A stretch of DNA of 64,000 bases from Gymnopus androsaceus JB14 (taxonomy: Eukaryota > Basidiomycota > Agaricomycetes > Agaricales > Omphalotaceae): positions 222,653-286,652 of the forward strand of contig ML769399.1 in assembly GCA_009733575.1 (NCBI GenBank), given 5' to 3'. This document shows positions 36,018-47,883 of this stretch, in pieces. Position 1 is the stretch's first letter. Each line of letters starts with the position of its first letter. The position numbers and the translations under genes were made by a program. Below the pieces are notes generated by a model that was not told the DNA's origin, did no database searches, and was given only the letters and a program-made list of their open reading frames with translations.

Positions 36018-36283
36018 ATATTAAGTAGTCTCGCTACATTGTACTACTAGTAGTGCTACAGATGCATCAATATATTATTTATATGATTACTTGCAGTCAT
36101 TTGGTATTGAATGTATTTCTGACAGATGTCATTTTTGTGATATCCATTGCTCTTATAGCAGTTTATAGCATTCCATAGCATAGTTTTCCACAGAGGGGAC
36201 CTTGCTATGGGTTCTATGGCTGCTATGAATGCTGTGGAGCATCAGCAAAACCTGGGTGAATGCTACAGCAATCACAGTGATCT

Positions 36284-36341
36284 ACAGCAATCCACAGCAG
36301 CCACAGAGCTGTACAGTTCTGTGGCTGCTGTGGATTGCTGT
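36284..36341. repeat. perfect hairpin, 24-bp arms
   Basis: The left arm (36284-36307, cagcaatccacagcagccac core) and the right arm (36318-36341) are exact reverse complements with a 10-nt loop that itself contains CTGTACAG. Related CACAG/CTGTGG words are dense from 36170 to 36345 and again at 36810-36900, so a small repeat family is present here. Confidence 0.8.
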
Positions 36342-38594
36342 GGATTGCTGTAAGTCAGCCATTGCTCAATCATTCTGACACCTGTCAGTCCCAACTGATG
36401 GATACCATGTCAGGAACATCAAACACTATTTAATGAGCACACAATGGAATTCTGACAAGTTCAACTTCTCTTCCTCCCCCACCAGTGAGCTTGAACTGAC
36501 TCTGACATTAAGTTCTCCTCTCTGAGTCCACACTTTTTAAGGTATTTAATATTTCTTTTACCTTAGTGATCTGCAACAAGTACTTACTAAGTAGACATTG
36601 GGGTAGCAGCTACTAGTACTTAGTCAGTTAGAGTATCACACTGTTGTTAGACCTGGTAGTCAGTTGTACTGGTAGCGGCGAACTAGTAGCTTTTGCATTA
36701 ACAATGATTTTATGATATGATTTTGCTCTTGCAAATGGAAACCATTCATAGGAATAAAATATTCCTTATTGAATACAACCCTGACACTGATGTCAGACAA
36801 GGTTCCTGTGAGATCCACAGCAGTTCACAGCAATCCACAGTTCTGTACAGAGGGGTACCTTGCTGTGGCCTCTGTGAGTACTGCAGGTTCTGCTGATGCA
36901 GTTGAGTGTGTTGAGCCTTGATACATTCCATATCTTCAATTTGAACACCATTTGCATTTGCCCAGTAATGTCCTAGTCTCAGAAAATGCTGCTGTTCAAA
37001 TGAGTGATCATGTTCAAAGGACTGGTTAAATACTGTATTGAATATAAGTACTATTGATGAGCAAGAAGTTAAAAAGGACCTGGAACTTGGAAGTCAAAAA
37101 ATCACAGTAAATTGCTTGCAGTGCTTGCACATTGCACTCATTCTGCTTAAAATTTTTTAATATCAGGTCTCATACATGTTTCAAAGACATCTTTCTGTTT
37201 ACTTTGAAATAATGTTATGAGGAAAAAATTCAGGATCTTTGAACTTATGCAAAATCACACTTATTTCAGGTTCCCATGAGGTCCTTGATTTTTAGAGCCA
37301 CAAATACTTCATGGGCAAGTACAATGTTTTAACAGTACCTTTGGTACATGTATATAATTAGTACTGCAAGTCTGTTAAGGTGCCCGATGTGTAGATGTTG
37401 TTTTGCAAGCAAGAAGTGCCAAAAAATGCAGTTTCGGACACTGCCAATGCCATTAAGCGCTTTTTATCGGACTTGACATGCGCACGGCAAAGCGTGGAAA
37501 GGAAATACTATAATAATCTTATCTTACGTAAAAGCTTACATAAGCTGGAAACAGTAACTCGGCAATAAATTGCACTCGTAACTCTCACTGCCACTCGTCC
37601 GGAACCATTACCAGCGTCAATCATACGTTCCGGCCTTGGCCCGCGTGTCTAGATAGAGTTGTAGTGCGAGTGTAGTGCGAGTGTTTCAATTGGGCCAACT
37701 TCCAAGCCGCAGCTAAACCTCGTCGACTATCCGCATTGACTATATAATTATTATATACATAGCATACTCTAGCACACTGCTTATCTTATGGAGTCTACTA
37801 ATACTATATAATCGAAGGCCGGGATTAGCAGGGGATTCCGCAGGCTTATCATCATGGCACATTGCACAAAGACGGACGGCTGCCGAAAGAACAGCTACCG
37901 GATGGAAGGCAGGAAGGCAGGAACGAAGAGGAAGTTCGGATAATCCGTAGGTTTTACACATCATTTATGCGTACTACTAAACTACGTCGTATGCACTTAC
38001 CAACCCGTCAAAATAAATGTCACAGTGTGAATAATATTTCCTCTTTCTAGTGATTCACGACGAAGAAGCTATATATCCACAGACACCACACTAGATTTCT
38101 GTTCAGCAAAAATTGAGATCGACGCGACTTCCTTATTAAGTACTTGCTTTTTAAATTCGTGATCCGACGAAGATCCGTCTTCAATCCGACGAGGATCCGT
38201 CTTCAAGCGAGGTTTAACAAGTCCGCCATATCTTGGGGGATCCGCACCATTATCATAACACGGTTACGGCAAATTTATGGTGCTTTACGACGGTATCTTC
38301 AACGAAAGCTTGTTTAGGTCCCTCAATTCTGATATCTGCTATTACCTCGAGCTCAATTGTACCACCTCTTCTTCTTCTTTCAGCTACAAAAACCCTCCAG
38401 CCTTTGGGAGAGCTTTGTGAGTTTGGAGGAAAAGTGGCGCAAAATCGCGGGTGGCAGGCTATGGCGGTGTAAAGGTTTATCCGGAAGCGAGGTATAAAAT
38501 GATCCCAATTTACCTTCAGAAATCATCGCCCGGTGCGCCCTCATTGTTTTATTCTTTCAATATCCTTCGGAGCTGGTCTCTGACGCTGATTACT
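36342..38594. other. gene desert, right part, and promoter of the secreted protein
   Basis: No gene. Near 36810-36900 a second block repeats cacagcaatccacag and cagagggg(t)accttgct, the latter also near 36192. A short direct repeat, gatccgtcttcaa(t/g)c, occurs at 38171 and 38193. A TATAAA at 38493-38498 may serve the gene at 38595. Confidence 0.45.
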
Positions 38595-39589
38595 ATGATC
38601 TTCGCTACGAATCTCCTTGTTTGCTTTTCCCTGTTAATTGGACTGGTGACCGTCAATAGCACCCCCATCAACTCGGGCGCTCTTCAGAGTCGAACAGAGC
38701 CCACTCTTGTTGGGTATCAATTTTATGGCAGCTCAGATTCATGGAATAAGGTCATCAAGGTGGATGTTTTTCTTCTTCATTACATGCAGCTTACGCTGAC
38801 CGGTATCTTCATATATGTCAGGGAAAGATAGGCAATAAAAAATCAATGCCAATGAAATATGCAGAAAAAGATATACCTAACTACGCAGTAATACATAAGA
38901 ATTGCCCAGCGGAAATTACCGATAATTATGTGGTGAGGATACTCGTCTTGCTACTTAAGTATTTCTCTTGTTCACGATTTTAACTTAGGGTGTCGTAACT
39001 ACTACGAATGCCGAGGCAGCGATCAAAGCTTTGGCTCCACTGGTGAGTTCCTCTTTCGTTTTGGTTTTTGTCGAATTTACAGCAATTGATTTATCCTCGA
39101 CAGCTGTACATCCAATATTCAGATATCAAACAGCCGTTTACCGAGGCCGAGTACAAGGCCTATGTCAGCTCGAAGGAACATGCCGCAGAAACATCGTCAA
39201 TAAATAAAGAAGCTGCTGGCAATGTCATCACCAACGTGCAAGCTGTTGGTCCTACGATGCTTATTTCAGGTCATAGCCTGGTGAGCGACAAGAACCTAGA
39301 ATTCACGGTTTACACTCGAGGTGGGTACTTTCTGGTTCAAACTCGAGATAAATGTAATCAATGTTTCTCCGTGTAGCCGCATTCGAGGAGAAGTATGGGC
39401 ACAAGCCAGCCGCGTACTGGGCGCCCTTCAAATCGTACGTCAAAGGGTGGCCCCTGGAGTTGGGAGCATTGTAGCTTCGGGTTGGCTGGTAATGCCGGTT
39501 CGAATAAGAGATTTACTGTATGTTATGAGTTTCCCGAGCTGACGAAAGAGTGTGGAGTCGAAACGACTTCGGAAGGGAAGGAGGGGTGA
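38595..39589 (+). CDS. secreted protein of unknown family, possibly frameshifted
   Basis: ATG 38595 opens a signal peptide (MIFATNLLVCFSLLIGLVTV). Exon 1 ends at 38759 (NKVIK). Further exons read GKIGNKKSMPMKYAEKD..., then VVTTTNAEAAIKALAPL, then IKQPFTEAEYKAYVSSKEHA and GNVITNVQAVGPTMLISGHS. The last exon reads AAFEEKYGHKPAAYWAPFKS. In that frame a stop falls at 39472-39474. The next frame, however, continues with coding-looking FGLAGNAGSNKRFTVCYEFP and ends at 39587-39589. The true end may therefore need a frame change near 39442-39450, through a lesion or sequencing error. Family and function are not recognised; an extracellular role is inferred from the signal peptide only. Confidence 0.55.
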
Positions 39590-39720
39590 GTTCTTTTTGA
39601 TAATAATCACCAGTAGTGTGGAGGAGGTGTAATACGGTAGATCGTATGTGTGTAGAAGATGCAGAGAATAAATGTGAGAATAAGTAGATGTGAAATAAAG
39701 CCCGAGGAAAGAAAATAGAG

Positions 39721-40416
39721 TTATATGACAATACATGGCCGTTTCTTTCCCCGCCTACCCTTCACACTCTCTTTGAGAGCGCGGCCAGTTTTTGCTGAAC
39801 ATTCGATGTATTTTGCCATACCAGCGCTTTGTTGTGGTGATATTGCTGTTTGACCTTGCGCTGCAAGCATACGCTTCGTTTGATTATCATTCTGCAGATC
39901 AGTCTTAGTTCCAACAAGGAGAGGTATGTTTTCGCAGAAGTGTGCTACTTAGATAGATCTTAATCATTAGGAGCCATAGAGCGGTGATCAAGTGACGGAC
40001 GCAAGACTAGTTGGGAAATCAATGGAAAACATGATTAGGATGACATCGCTCTCTGGGTAGCTGAACGGTCGTAATCGGTGGTATTCCTCCTGCCCTGTGG
40101 TATCCCATAAAGCCAATTAATTCTATTTCCTTCCCTTTAAATTGTACTTGAGTCACATTATACATTTGAGTCACATAGTTCTCGAATACGGTTGGAATAT
40201 ACGCCTGCGAGTCTCAGAGTAGACAGAGGGAATTAGGATAGAGTATAGCTGGTATTTGCAGTGAAAGATCAATCACCTCCGGGAATCGATTTTCAGCGTA
40301 TACAATTAGTAGACACGTCTTTCCACATCCACCCACGGCATATTAGTAGAAATTACTGAAGAAACTTCAGCCTTTACCATATCCTTACCATCTCCTACAA
40401 CAAGTTTTCGTTTCAT
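39721..40416 (-). pseudogene. Rho-family small GTPase, decayed
   Basis: Minus-strand blocks appear in the Rho order: MKRKLVV and GGCGKTCLLIV (G1), AYIPTVFENYV (switch I), [20 protein letters not shown] (switch II), LLLVGTKTDL (G4), KYIECSAKTG (G5), a basic stretch GRRGKKRP and the prenylation box CIVI at the stop (39721-39723). Lesions: one extra base between KEIEL and ALWDT (about 40108) shifts the frame; the expected segment before HFCENIPLLLVG (switch II to G4) is missing and has in-frame stops; about 10 residues before the basic tail are gone. The 5' introns look normal. This is probably a dying paralogue of a functional Rho gene elsewhere. Confidence 0.75.
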
Positions 40417-41626
40417 ATCCGATCGACGCTGTAAGTTCTATTGGTTCGCTTCATAAGAGGAGTCCATGGTGAACATTTAACACGTTGAGTCTTGAGTCCT
40501 CTTGACAATGTGTCAACAAGTTGAAGCGCTTGCGCATATAGACGCCCTCGGTACCGGTGCTTGTTTTCCGGCTTTTCTTCTTAACTCCCACTTCTTCGTG
40601 CCATCCTCTCGACTAAAAGGTTTTTTGCTTTACCGTCTTCAATAATTTCAATTTATCATTCACACCAACCTTGCGAAAGCTTCACTAGTAATCGGGTATT
40701 GTTGGCCGTCTAGACCCCGATCATGAGTCTGAACGACGATATCAAAGACGATAGACTGAGGGTCTTTGTATAGAGGTTATGGCGTTGCATGGCGTCAAAG
40801 AATGTGCGTATGCAGGATCCGGGTTTTCTCCTCAATATCATATACTGATAAGTGGGGATGCATGCGCCTAGGACCTAAGGAAGGAAGGAACAGTCGACGA
40901 ACGCATTGAAAACATGTCGATGACGCATTGGAAACCGCCTCGCCCGTCATCTGGTGCTGCATGAACTGTTACGATTGTGGCAGCTCCTTGTGGAGCTGCA
41001 GAATCAACAGCTCTCGCAGCTCACTCGCAGGCCCTGTTGCCTGATCTTGCATCATATGTTTCTTCTGTTTCGTACTCTGCCTTTCGTAACATGAACACTG
41101 ATGCTGTGATTTGACGCTACAAAGCACAAGAAAGACGCAGGACAACGCTTCCTTGGAACTCAGTTGAACTTTTATTTAATCCAAAAATCACAGCCATTCC
41201 AAGTTCTTAGCCATGCGTTCCGCTGGCAAGACGTCTTTCCAGCCAATTTTGCGCTTCTAATTCCGAGAGGACGCGGGATATTGGGATGAGTACTACTGTT
41301 CGGCGATAAAAATCATAAAAATGCATGCAAGTAAGGGAAGAAAAACCGTGTGGCACGGTGGCTTCTAATTTATTTCGCGATTTATTCTCATCGACTTATC
41401 TCAGCTTCGATCCAGGAGATATCATAGATCGTCGCGTGCTTCAATAAATTAGGTTAGAAGAAGGCTACATGTGCTAATTTTGGATGAGTGTTGCTTCGAT
41501 CAAGATCTGAATACCAGTGCTGAGCGCAATGGTGAGGTTTAAAAGCAGATGCATCGAGCCTCAATTCCTTAGGGCCTTGGCTTTAGACTTCTTCAGTCCT
41601 TCCTTCCTCTTTACACCGCTCACAAG
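40417..41626. other. intergenic; protease B promoter at the right end
   Basis: No gene. The last 100 bp before 41627 match the protease A promoter (aaaagcagatg, caattccttagggccttgg). Confidence 0.5.
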
Positions 41627-43439
41627 ATGTTCTCTACCACCTCCCTGCTTACCTTTGTTACCCTCGCACTGAGCGTGGCTGCCAACCCAGTCATCGTTGA
41701 CCGCTCCCCTGTTCTCTCTGTCCCCATCACCAGGTTCCAGAACCTCACCAGCGGACACAATGTTATCGCCTCTGGTCTTAACAGGGCACAGAATTTTAAG
41801 CAGCGTATCACCGCTCGGGACCTTGGTGAATTCAGAAAGAGGCAAGCAGAGCCTGTTATCAACGAGGCCGTCTCCTACATTGCATCCGTGGGCGTAGGTG
41901 CAAATGACGAGCAATGTAAGCGACTTTCTGCATTCCCTTCGGAGACTTTCTAACCGCGGTTATTTAAAGTCCAATTAATTGTCGATACAGGTAACGCTTA
42001 GTGTTTAGTAAACAGGTTCGAATATCGATTTCTATGCCAGGTTCTAGCAACACATGGGTCGGCGCAGACACGAAATATGTCGCTACCTCCACTTCAACAG
42101 ACACTGGAGACAGCGTGTCAGTCTCCTATGGATCTGGAGACTTCTCGGGTACTTTTCCCCAGTCTAAAGCTATTGGACTATTTCTCACTCGTCCATAGGA
42201 ACGGAGTTTATCGACAAAGTCACTCTCGCATCGGATCTCGTTATCACTTCTCAGTCAATCGGTGTTGCATCCTCCTCCTCGGGCTTTTCGGGCACCGACG
42301 GTATCATTGGGTAAGCTTTCTCCCTTTTGTCAAGCGACAGATCATTTAACGCACTTCTTCAGTATCGGTCCCGATGACTTGACTGAAGACACCGTCAGCG
42401 GTGTTTCCACTGTGCCCACTGTCACTGACAACCTCTTCACCCAAGGCACTATCGCTGAAAAAGTTGTTGCTATCTCCTTCGAGCCCGCGACTTCCGAAGA
42501 GGTCACCAATGGTGAACTCTTCTTTGGTGAGTGCATCGCTTAAATATAACAGCTGTGGTCAGCACTTACGGAATTTTTTCAGGTGGCACTGACAGCACCA
42601 AGTTCACTGGTGATATCACTTACACGTAAGTTTTCCTATATTTCCTATATTTCCTATGCGCTACTAACTTTGTTGGCATACAGCACGAAGGTTGGAGACT
42701 ACTGGGGTATCTCCCAGACTATCTCCTACGCCGGAAAGACCATCCAAACTTCCACCGAAGGTATCGTTGACACGTGAGTTGCTCTCTGGGAGTTGTGACG
42801 AATGCGCGCGGTAACCTTCCCTTAAACAGTGGAACAACTCTTCTTTACCTCGAAGAAACTGCCTTCAATGCTTACATCAAGGCTACTGGAGTGGGTAGCT
42901 CATTTTTCTAGCTCTTTATGTCCGCTGACTATCTCCCAGGGAAAACTCAATGAAGCGACTGGCCTTTACACCATCACAACTGCTCAGTTAGACGCTCTCG
43001 AGGACCTTGTTTTCACCATCGGCGGTGTAAGCTTTCAACGATATTGCAGCCTTGGTGACTACGCTAACGAAAAGCTATGACGCAGACCGAATTCTCTTTG
43101 ACACCCAACGCTCAGATCTGGCCTCGTTCATTGAACGCAGATATCGGCGGAAGCGCTGACGACATCTATCTCGTTGTTGCTGATCTCGGTGGTGAGGAAG
43201 ATGGTGAGTTACAGCTATATCTGCGGTATAATCATGATACTAACGTGCTCCTCATTTCAGGTTTCAACTTCATCAACGGTTACGTCTTCCTTGAGCGTTT
43301 CTACTCCGTTTTCGGTAAGTAAACAGTTTCTCTGTCATCTTTTTTTTGGCTTACGACGAGGCGTCTTCCTTTTACAGACACCACCAACTCTCGAGTCGGG
43401 TTTGCCACCACTCCTTTCACGACGGCTACAACCAACTAA
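41627..43439 (+). CDS. secreted aspartic protease (A1/pepsin family), copy B
   Basis: This is the paralogue of the gene at 12761-14582 with the same signal peptide (MFSTTSLLTFVTLALSVAANP), propeptide and exon pattern. The first active-site exon junction gives LIVDT|GSSNTWVGA and the second GIVDT|GTTLLYLEE, so both catalytic Asp residues are kept. The later exons read EFSLTPNAQIWPRSLNADIG, NFINGYVFLERFYSVF and NSRVGFATTPFTTATTN, with the stop at 43437-43439. It converges with reductase copy 3, whose stop is 402 bp away, mirroring the protease A / copy 2 pair in inverted orientation. A short intron near 43028-43078 and the exon before it could be drawn in more than one way. Confidence 0.85.
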
Positions 43440-43840
43440 AGCATCTGATTACTTGTACTATGTAGAAAATGAAGTGGATCCCTGTCGGCTGTAACTTATT
43501 TGTGTGTAGAGTTAACGGAAATGGAACTTGCTTTGAAATTCGTTCTCCAACCGGTCTGGCACTAAGATGGAACTCTACTATGGATGTAAAGGATGCAAAA
43601 TTTAAGATACGTGCTGCTGTCGGCGCGTTACACCGACTCTGAACTACCAAATAAACAGATTTAACCAGTCGAAGCAGAAGTTAGCTAGTGAGCAGAATGT
43701 GCTGTAAGTCGAGATCTTTATGCCTTTCCCTTTCTGATCATATCAATGAAATAATTTGCGAGTATTCTCTAAGTTTGGGATTCAACTATCTATTCAAAAG
43801 TAGGAAGAGCATACAAGTTTACTATTGTGTCTCGAAGCAT
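43440..43840. other. tail-to-tail gap, protease B and reductase copy 3
   Basis: Non-coding. The part from about 43610 (ggcgcgttacaccgactctg, then cagtcgaagcagaagt) matches 57396-57675 beyond copy 4, although copy 4 has no protease next to it. Confidence 0.55.
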
Positions 43841-46800
43841 TTAGAGTCCCGCATCTATCCAATATCTAACCCATTTCCGTACAATCGTATCATCGAGAGG
43901 CTTGAGAGCCCTTGTCCTTTCGCTCAACCTCTCAACATTCGTCGTTTGTAATGGAGCTAAACCCGCACTTTCAAAGGTAGCTTCTCCGTATTTTCTGATA
44001 GCGTCATCTGCATTGGATTGCAGCCGATAGAAATCGAGCAGTTTCACAGCAGGCTAAAAGAAAGCAAACATAAGCATCTGACATTCTCCACAAAGCGCTA
44101 CACTCACGATATTTTGTGTGTCCGCCTCCGTTGGATTTTTTGCATGCTTCTCGACTGTATCGACCCAATCATGATATGGTACAAGCGGAAGGGAATCGGA
44201 AGAGAGATGCTTCTCCTCAACGAGAGCGGCTCGAATGCTCTGGATAACATAAGTCCAGGATACTGGTTTTGGATGTACAACATTTACTGCTATGGGCGCT
44301 GGGTCGCGACTGAACCCGACGTCGAGTAAAGCACTGCACACTGCATCCATTGGTATCCACGAGACAACCTACGGAAGACAGTAAGCGTCGGCAAATTCAA
44401 AGGAGAAAGATGTATACATACTCCAAAGGCATCCGGCAGCACGCCAATGCTTAAACTTGATCGGACAATGATTGGGACCCAATCACTCGTTGCCCAAGCA
44501 CCATTTGGAGCTCCACCTGTAACTTGACCAATCCGGAATGATGTCGCTTCGAGTCCACTCTTTGCCAGTATCTGTACATACGAGCTAGTCAGGGAGATTC
44601 TTGAGCCCAACCAACACACGTACCCGTTCAGTAACATATTTACTCTCGCCATAACCTCCCCCAACGGCGTATTTTGCGTCCATGACAACGTGCTCGGGGT
44701 ATGGACCTTGCGTTTTGGCATCCCACGACTGAGTCGATCCAATCGATGATGTGAACAAGAATCTGACTGAGGAGGAATGGCTGCTAGACCGAGCGAGATC
44801 GATTAGGACTCGAGAACCTTTGACATGCGATTCGAACGATGCAAGTGACAGATTGAAGTCCAGTCTCCAAGCATTGTGAATAACCATGGTCAAGTTTTGA
44901 CGGAGCTGTTGACTTGGTTAGAACAAAGAGATCATTGTAGTTATGGATGGTACTCACTTCCTTCAAAGTATCCTCAGGCAGGCCGAGATCTTCGCGTGAG
45001 GTTTCTCCGGATAAAAAGACTAATTTCGGCGATGACAAAAGGGAAACATCGAGAACCTTGTCCTGGAACCGAGCGAGATGTCTCTCATACATTGATGTTT
45101 TGGTAGATGGTCGATTGAGGGTATACACGCGGGCTACAGAGTCATCCAGCAGCAATGACTCTAGCAGCTGAGCTCCAAGGTTCCCAGTAGACCCTGTCAG
45201 CAAAACATATTGCTGTGTCGGATCGACTGGAACAGTGTGTGGAAGCGGAGTCTCTAAACCTTGCGAGTACTTGGAGATCATTTCTTCTATAGATTCTTCG
45301 TGACTCTTTGATGCATTCAGAGCAATGGCGCCTTCACTAGGATTGGCGAAAACCTTCTCAAGAACGTCTGCAAGCATTTCAATCGTAGGATAGCTGTAGA
45401 CTATGCCCTGAGTGATTGTGGATGCAAGGGAGGCAATACCCGATTTTCGAAATGCGCCTACCAAACGAAGACGAAGGATTGTCGCAGAGAGACTTTGGGT
45501 CCTCATTAGTGAGTTGGCAAACTTCAATGTTCAAAACGTACCTATCAAACCCGTGCTCAAATAGATCTGCAGTAATAGCAGGAGCCTCTGTTGAGAGAAT
45601 GTCCGAGATTTGACCAACAAGCCAGGACTGGATGTCGGCTACTTCCCAGCTTTTAGGCGGTTCGATCGAATCGCCTCCCGAGTTTGATTCTATAGTTTCA
45701 TACCTGTACGAAGAACAGCAACGTTAGAACCAAGTTATGCAGCGTACATTCAACTTACAAGTTGTCAATTTCAGAGTCATACAGTGCCAGGGCCGCTTTT
45801 CTTGCCACAGTACCTTTTCCCACACGAGGAAGAGGTTTTTGGGGATCGACAATAAGGATCATCTCCTTGAAGATTCTACTAAACGCAGGTGCAATCTTGT
45901 TGGCTTCTTCGATCGCGGGCCTTGAGACAGAAATCCGGTCAATGTACAATCGACTCGATGAACCAAGCTCACTCACCAGATCTGATTTCTGAATTTACTG
46001 ACTTGCGCGCTATCATTTACATCGACTGTATACGCCGGTAAAAGTTCAACGAGGATTCCTGTTTGGTCTCGCTGCCTTCCGAATATGATTGCTCCATTGA
46101 CCCTATAACGATAATGAGAAGAAGCACCCAGAGAAGAAAGTAAAAACCCTTACATGGGATTAGCTGAGATGATGGCCTCCATTGGTGCGGGAACGGTTTT
46201 TTCACCGCTCGAGTGAATGATCACGTCGTCGATTCGACCGACACTTCAACGAATGAGAAACACAGAGAGTGCAACAAATCGTAAGGTACTCACATTTTCC
46301 ATAGATTGGGAATGGTCGGATGGGGCTCGAACAAATCTGAAGTTGAATAACCAGGAACGTCCGGGAGGTTCTCGATAGCAACATGGTGAGTCTCAGAAGT
46401 CTATCGACAGCATGGTCAGTCAAAGATCAGTGTTCAATAGTAATGGACCTACCAAGAATTGAGCCTCGTATGTTCCATCTCCTTGAGCCACCCAGCGAAT
46501 ATTGGTCCCTTCCATGAACTCGAAATACTGCCATGTCTCGGTGTCCATTCGTAATTCGGTAACAACGCCAAATTCTGTCCCACCGTATCCAGAGGTAACT
46601 GTGACTCCTCGGGCAATAAGGGATTCGGCAATTCGTGGAGCAAGAGGTCCTCCGCCGTAGGTCTGCATGGCGAACGGTGTCAGAGGTATAAGGGGCGTAC
46701 GATTTCAGGACAACTTACCAAGAAGCGAAGAGTACGAAGGAATTCCACAGCATCATCAGACTGCGACCAAATGTGGAAAAAGGCCGGGACTGCCATCATG

Positions 46801-47784
46801 GCCGAGAGTTTCACGACTTTGGCAGCCTCTAGAATATTCTCCGCTGTTCCCAATATGGGTACAGCGTCTGCCCTTGTCACAGTAGGTGCAAATACCGCAG
46901 TCGTGATAAGTCCATATAGAGGCATGAGCACTTGGAAGCAAAAGCCCATCATGTGGAATGTTGGAAGACCTATAGCACCCATTAAGCCGTTTTCAGAGAT
47001 AGCTTCGCGCAATTTGGGTATGTACACTTCATGATATTAGTTAGCTCATGAGGGAAACATAGAATTGGCATCACTCACGTAGCGCGGCATCGTTCTTAAT
47101 AACTTCGTGAGTAAGTAATATTGGCTTCGGGAATCCGGTTGATCCTGAGGAGTGGAGGTAAATGCCTTTGTCTAAATCTTTAGGTGAAATCGCTGGGCTG
47201 ATGGGCGTAAAAGGGTCCTCTGTAGTCTCTTTCCCAAGGAAGGGATACGCGTCGTGTAGCGCAGGTGCTTCTTCGATGCTCAGCACGTAAGTTGGATCGG
47301 ACATTTCTAGTTCGGCTTTGAGACCATCCACGACGCCCTGCAGAGTAGCTTGTGTCATGATTATTCTATGCGCGGACGATTTGCGAATGAGATGCAAGAG
47401 CGCCGCTGGCGAGTTCCGTGGGGAGATAGGAAACGGCTAAGTAGGAAGATCAGCTGGTATCGCTATCGCGTATTGCATCAGACCCACCACTAAGCCAGCC
47501 TTCATGATACCGACAATTAAGGCAGAATATACTATAGCATCTATATTAGCGACGATTGCAACAACATCGCCTGGCTGGGAGTCGCTACGAATAGCTTTTC
47601 CGATACGATGAGCTGCGCGAACGTATTCGAGCATCCTAATCTTGGTGGTTCTATCAGAACCAGGCTCGGCATAAACATAGACAGGAAAGTCGGGGTTATG
47701 CTCGAGATTAAAGTCGAGAAGGTCAGGCAGGTTCAACCGCGACTTTCCGAGAGAGGGGAGCATTGATGCGAGAGCGGAAGACAT
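43841..47784 (-). CDS. adenylate-forming reductase (A-T-R), copy 3
   Basis: This is an intact paralogue of copy 2 with the same 14-exon pattern, about 1,060 residues. Motifs: SSGSTGFPKPILLTH (A3; copies 1 and 2 have LPKPILYTY), SGYGGTEFG, GRIDDVIIHSSGEKTVPAP, RVGKGTVARKA, a carrier serine in FDSLSAT with the codon split by an intron, GSTGNLG, and YGESK in the reductase domain. The linker between T and R domains has the longer form (ALNASKSHEES) shared with copy 2, and the carrier-domain intron is also of the copy-2 type. Start at 47784 (MSSALASMLPSLGKS). TATAAA lies 94 bp upstream. No broken frame was found. Confidence 0.9.
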
Positions 47785-47877
47785 TGTTTGAGAAAGACGA
47801 GGTTGAGTGTTGTGCTGAGAGAGATCTAGTTGTTATTGAGTGTGTATTGTTGGCGAAAAGGTTTTGTGCAGCTCCAT

Positions 47878-47883
47878 TTTATA
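47878..47883 (-). promoter_or_regulatory. TATA box of reductase copy 3
   Basis: TATAAA on the minus strand, 94 bp before the ATG at 47784. The same spacing is seen before copy 4. The AATGGTC palindrome of copies 1 and 2 is absent. A different palindrome, CCGAACGCGTTCGG, sits at 47999-48012. Confidence 0.5.
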
